Shown here piece by piece: positions 61,333-64,000 of a DNA stretch of 64,000 nt. Source of the DNA: Pseudomonas abietaniphila (GTDB lineage: Bacteria; Pseudomonadota; Gammaproteobacteria; Pseudomonadales; Pseudomonadaceae); NCBI RefSeq assembly GCF_039697315.1, contig NZ_CP155619.1, positions 5,084,001-5,148,000 on the forward strand. Direction: 5' to 3'. Position 1 is the stretch's first letter, and each line of letters starts with the position of its first letter. A program made the position numbers and the translations under genes. The notes beneath the pieces were generated by a model, which saw only the letters and a program-made list of their open reading frames with translations, was not told where the DNA came from and made no database searches.

Positions 61333-62766
61333 ATGGCCCTTGCCAACAATCCTTTACTCGCGGCTCTGACGGCTGCCAAAGCCCAGAAAGCCAGTACCAG
61401 CACTTCGGTAAAGGCGCCTGACCCCGTCAAGGACAAGACTTCCAGCTTTTCCAGCGTCTTTGCCAAACAGGCAGCGCCCAAGCCTTCCAGCGTCGACGAT
61501 ACGCCGGCCAAGCCTGCGAGCGCCAAGAGTTCGGCAGTCGACAAGAAGGACAGCGTCAGTCATTCGTCTGCCGCTCCTGACAAGACCGTTGCCGATAGCG
61601 GCAATGGCTTGCCTGCCAAAACGGTCAACGGGAAAGACAACAACGACGCCGGCAGCAGTGCCAGCGACGACGATGACGATGACACCGAAGACGACACCAC
61701 GAGCACTGCAGATGCTTCAGCCGACGCGACGCTGGCTGACACGCCGGTCACCGACCCGGCGCTGGATCCGACGCTGGTCGTGACCCCGCCCGTCCAGGAT
61801 CCCGCCCCGCCGGTTGTGGCTTCGCAAACCGTGGTGGACCCCGCGACATTGCTGTCCAACAGCGGCGCCCCGGTTGTTCCCCCGCCGGTGGTGCAGGCGC
61901 CGACTGACGCCACCGACGATAAGTTCGACCCGTCGGCTGACCCTTTGGAAGGGCTGACGGCCGTGCAGGTCGCGCTGGAAAACAAGGCGCAGCAGAACGC
62001 CCAGGCGACGGGCCATGGCAACGAGGCGGGCAAGACCTCGGGCAAGCAGGATCCGAACGCCGATCCGGCGCAATTGCTGGCCGGGAATCTGGCAGCGGCA
62101 GGGGATCAGCCGGTTGACAAGAGCACCACAGAGGGCGGCGACGACAAGGCGTTCAGCGGCTTGCTCGCTGACGGTTTGAAAGACGTGAAAGGCGCCACCA
62201 GCGATACCCGCGTGGATAACTTCGCCGAGCGTCTGGCGGCACTCTCCCAGGCTGCTCAGACCAAAACCAGTGCCGCCACCCCGGCGCCGTTGATGAGCCA
62301 GCCTTTGGCGATGAACCAGAACGGTTGGACTGAAGGCGTGGTCAACCGCGTGATGTACCTGTCGAGCCAGAGCTTGAAGCAGGCGGACATTCAACTGGAA
62401 CCCGCCGAACTGGGACGCCTCGACATTCGCGTCAATATGGCGGCGGACCAGCAAACTCAAGTGACCTTCATGAGCGCCCACGTCGGCGTGCGTGAAGCGC
62501 TGGAAAGCCAGATGTCGCGTCTGCGTGACTCCTTCGCTCAGCAGGGCATGGGGCAGGTCGACGTCAACGTTTCGGATCAGTCGCGCAACATGCAACAGCA
62601 GGCGCAACAACAGTCCGGCGGTGACGCCCAGCGCGGCAACGGCACGGGTCGATCCGGTGGCGGCAGCGACCTGATCGCGGACGGCGCACCGGTCGATGCG
62701 GCCGCCGCAGCAGCCAATGCGCCGTTGACGGTGGTGGGTTCGAGCGCGGTCGACTATTACGCCTGA
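61333..62766 (+). CDS. fliK: hook-length control protein FliK
   Basis: A 477-residue FliK. The N-terminal two thirds are low-complexity (Ala, Ser, Asp, Pro, Lys), with an acidic run near residues 113-120 and PVTDPALDPTLVV-type repeats, as for a molecular ruler. The conserved C-terminal Flg_hook domain (about 325-420) has QADIQLEPAELGRLDIRVNM and QVTFMSAHVGVREALE. Exported; switches FlhB specificity from hook to filament. Confidence 0.92.
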   Translation: MALANNPLLAALTAAKAQKASTSTSVKAPDPVKDKTSSFSSVFAKQAAPKPSSVDDTPAKPASAKSSAVDKKDSVSHSSAAPDKTVADSGNGLPAKTVNGKDNNDAGSSASDDDDDDTEDDTTSTADASADATLADTPVTDPALDPTLVVTPPVQDPAPPVVASQTVVDPATLLSNSGAPVVPPPVVQAPTDATDDKFDPSADPLEGLTAVQVALENKAQQNAQATGHGNEAGKTSGKQDPNADPAQLLAGNLAAAGDQPVDKSTTEGGDDKAFSGLLADGLKDVKGATSDTRVDNFAERLAALSQAAQTKTSAATPAPLMSQPLAMNQNGWTEGVVNRVMYLSSQSLKQADIQLEPAELGRLDIRVNMAADQQTQVTFMSAHVGVREALESQMSRLRDSFAQQGMGQVDVNVSDQSRNMQQQAQQQSGGDAQRGNGTGRSGGGSDLIADGAPVDAAAAAANAPLTVVGSSAVDYYA

Positions 62767-62782
62767 TCCTGCGTGTAAATAA

Positions 62783-62877
62783 CTGTGGGAGCGAGCTTGC
62801 TCGCGAAGGCTTAAGGTCCGGCACTGGGAGAATTATCCGCCGGGCCTCCGTTTTCGCGAGCAAGCTCGCTCCCACAG
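62783..62877. repeat. REP doublet between fliK and fliL
   Basis: GGAGCGAGCTTGCTCGCGAA and inverse TTCGCGAGCAAGCTCGCTCC, outer CTGTGGG / CCCACAG, about 40 bases between. Confidence 0.82.
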
Positions 62878-62957
62878 GTCGTTTCATGGCCGACAACCGG
62901 CGCCGTCGGTCCATCGGTTTTGAATTGAAAGCTTCAAACTCCTCCTGCGCCAACTCT

Positions 62958-62973
62958 GGCACAACCCTTGCTC
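62958..62973 (+). promoter_or_regulatory. sigma-54 promoter of the fliL operon
   Basis: TGGCAC-N5-TTGCT, perfect consensus, 50 bases before fliL. Confidence 0.92.
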
Positions 62974-63023
62974 TTCCTCTGTCACGCAACACTGAACCCC
63001 TTGGATAGTGACGGATTATTGGC

Positions 63024-63527
63024 ATGGCGAAGAGCGACGACTCAGTTAAAGACCCCGCGAAAAAAGGCAAGCTGAAGGTCATCATCCTGGTAGTGGTGGG
63101 CTTGTTGCTGGCGATCGGTCTGTCGGTCGGCGCCACGTGGTTCATCATGCACAAGGCGGAAAGCAAACCGGACCCTGCGGTTGCCGCCGAGGCTGCGAAC
63201 GTCAAGAAGGAAGCGATCTTCGAACCGCTGACACCGCCTTTTGTCGTTAACTACAACGTCAACGGCCGTCAGCGTTACATGCAGGTCAGCATTACTTTGC
63301 TGGCTCGCGATCACGCAGATCTGGAAGCGTTGAAAGTTCACATGCCGGTCATTCGCAATAACCTGGTCATGATGTTCTCCGGTCAGCCGTTCGACACCAT
63401 CGCGACCCCGGTCGGTATGGAGATGCTGCGCCAGAAAGCCGCTGCCGTCGTGCAGGAAGTCGGCCAGAAGGAGCTGAACAAAAGCGTGATCGAACAGGTT
63501 CTTTTCACTAACTACGTATTGCAGTAG
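63024..63527 (+). CDS. fliL: flagellar basal-body protein FliL
   Basis: A 167-residue single-pass membrane protein that surrounds the stator. Cytoplasmic Lys-rich start, TM at about 16-38 (VIILVVVGLLLAIGLSVGA), then a periplasmic SPFH-like domain with PPFVVNYNVNGRQRYMQVS. Opens the fliLMNOPQR-flhB operon; fliM follows after nine bases. Confidence 0.95.
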   Translation: MAKSDDSVKDPAKKGKLKVIILVVVGLLLAIGLSVGATWFIMHKAESKPDPAVAAEAANVKKEAIFEPLTPPFVVNYNVNGRQRYMQVSITLLARDHADLEALKVHMPVIRNNLVMMFSGQPFDTIATPVGMEMLRQKAAAVVQEVGQKELNKSVIEQVLFTNYVLQ

Positions 63528-63536
63528 GACCACGAC

Positions 63537-64000
63537 ATGGCCGTGCAAGACCTGCTGTCCCAGGATGAAATCGACGCGCTGTTGCATGGCGTGGACGATG
63601 GTCTGGTGCAGACCGAAAGCGTTATCGAACCCGGCAGCGTCAAGAGTTACGACCTGACCAGTCAGGACCGCATCGTCCGTGGACGCATGCCGACCCTGGA
63701 AATGATCAACGAGCGTTTCGCCCGCTACACCCGCATCAGCATGTTCAACCTGCTGCGTCGCTCTGCCGACGTGGCGGTGGGCGGTGTGCAAGTGATGAAG
63801 TTCGGCGAATACGTGCACTCGCTCTATGTGCCGACCAGTCTGAACCTGGTGAAGATCAAACCGCTGCGCGGCACCGCGCTGTTCATTCTGGACGCCAAGC
63901 TGGTGTTCAAGCTGGTGGACAACTTCTTCGGTGGCGACGGCCGCCACGCCAAGATCGAAGGCCGTGAATTCACGCCGACCGAGCTGCGGGTGGTGCGCAT
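63537..64000 (+). CDS. fliM: flagellar motor switch protein FliM (5' part, cut by the window end)
   Basis: The first 154 codons of FliM. The CheY-P-binding N-terminal motif LLSQDEIDALLHGV (6-19) and the start of the GGVQVMKFGEYVHSL / GTALFILDAKLVFKLVDNFFGGDGR core (in part) are present. FliM of pseudomonads is about 322 residues; the FliN-like C-terminal domain lies beyond the window. Confidence 0.96.
   Translation, partial: MAVQDLLSQDEIDALLHGVDDGLVQTESVIEPGSVKSYDLTSQDRIVRGRMPTLEMINERFARYTRISMFNLLRRSADVAVGGVQVMKFGEYVHSLYVPTSLNLVKIKPLRGTALFILDAKLVFKLVDNFFGGDGRHAKIEGREFTPTELRVVR

Noticed and set aside
1..64000. CRISPR arrays, tRNA/rRNA genes, insertion sequences or prophage genes
   Set aside because: No direct-repeat/spacer arrays, no cloverleaf or rRNA sequence, and no transposase, integrase or phage structural genes were seen; the repeats present are REP-type or the composite element.

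Overview
The window is a contiguous stretch of a Pseudomonas chromosome (fluorescens/syringae lineage). The evidence is high GC with GC-ending codons, single-polar-flagellum genes of the FleQ/FleSR type, Pseudomonas-style REP repeats in the intergenic spaces, and a gene order flgA-flgM-flgN / cheV-cheR / flgBCDE ... fliC-flaG-fliDST-fleQSR-fliEFGHIJ-hsbA-hsbR-hptB-fliK-fliLM. The two ends are cut inside genes: a sugar aminotransferase on the minus strand at the left and fliM at the right.

Layout. 1-6.1 kb is the chromosomal flank: a partial VioA-like aminotransferase, a glutamine-synthetase-family enzyme, an MFS transporter, a decayed SDR, an intact SDR and a GlxA-type AraC regulator. 6.3-8.9 kb (minus) holds ycgR, flgN, flgM and flgA. 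8.97-10.8 kb (plus) holds cheV and cheR. 11.8-26.3 kb is the rod, hook and filament-junction block, flgBCDE and flgFGHIJKL, interrupted by a second larger flgE paralogue with an internally duplicated segment and by a small antisense secreted-protein gene. 26.3-42.1 kb is a flagellin glycosylation island: two very large multidomain glycosyltransferases (Fgt1/Fgt2 type), a complete pseudaminic acid pathway (pseB, pseC, a methylase, pseF, a pseG-pseH fusion, pseI), a KAS III enzyme, a Maf-type transferase and a small unknown gene. 42.4-44.6 kb carries two tandem flagellin genes with very different central regions. 44.6-64 kb carries flaG-fliD, fliS-fliT, fleQ, fleSR, fliEFGHIJ, the hsbA-hsbR-hptB signalling module, fliK and fliLM.

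Regulation is readable. Sigma-54 (-24/-12, TGGCAC-N5-TTGCT) sites lie before flgA, flgB, flgF, fleS, fliE, fliK and fliL, and a weaker one before the vioA-like gene. Sigma-28 (TAAA-N15-GCCGATAA-like) sites lie before flgM, both flagellins and fliS. This fits the known FleQ -> FleSR/sigma-54 -> FliA/FlgM cascade: hook-basal-body genes are sigma-54 dependent, while flagellin and filament-chaperone genes are sigma-28 dependent and held back by FlgM.

The most noteworthy points are the second hook-like protein (flgE2) with a duplicated ~166-residue unit; the extra flagellin with atypical codons and a charged insert that lacks the Ser/Thr-rich glycosylation-type stretch of its neighbour; the combination of pseudaminic-acid, Maf, Fgt1/Fgt2, KAS III and VioA-like genes around one flagellar locus; and a family of ~0.65-0.75 kb composite inverted-repeat elements placed in intergenic gaps.
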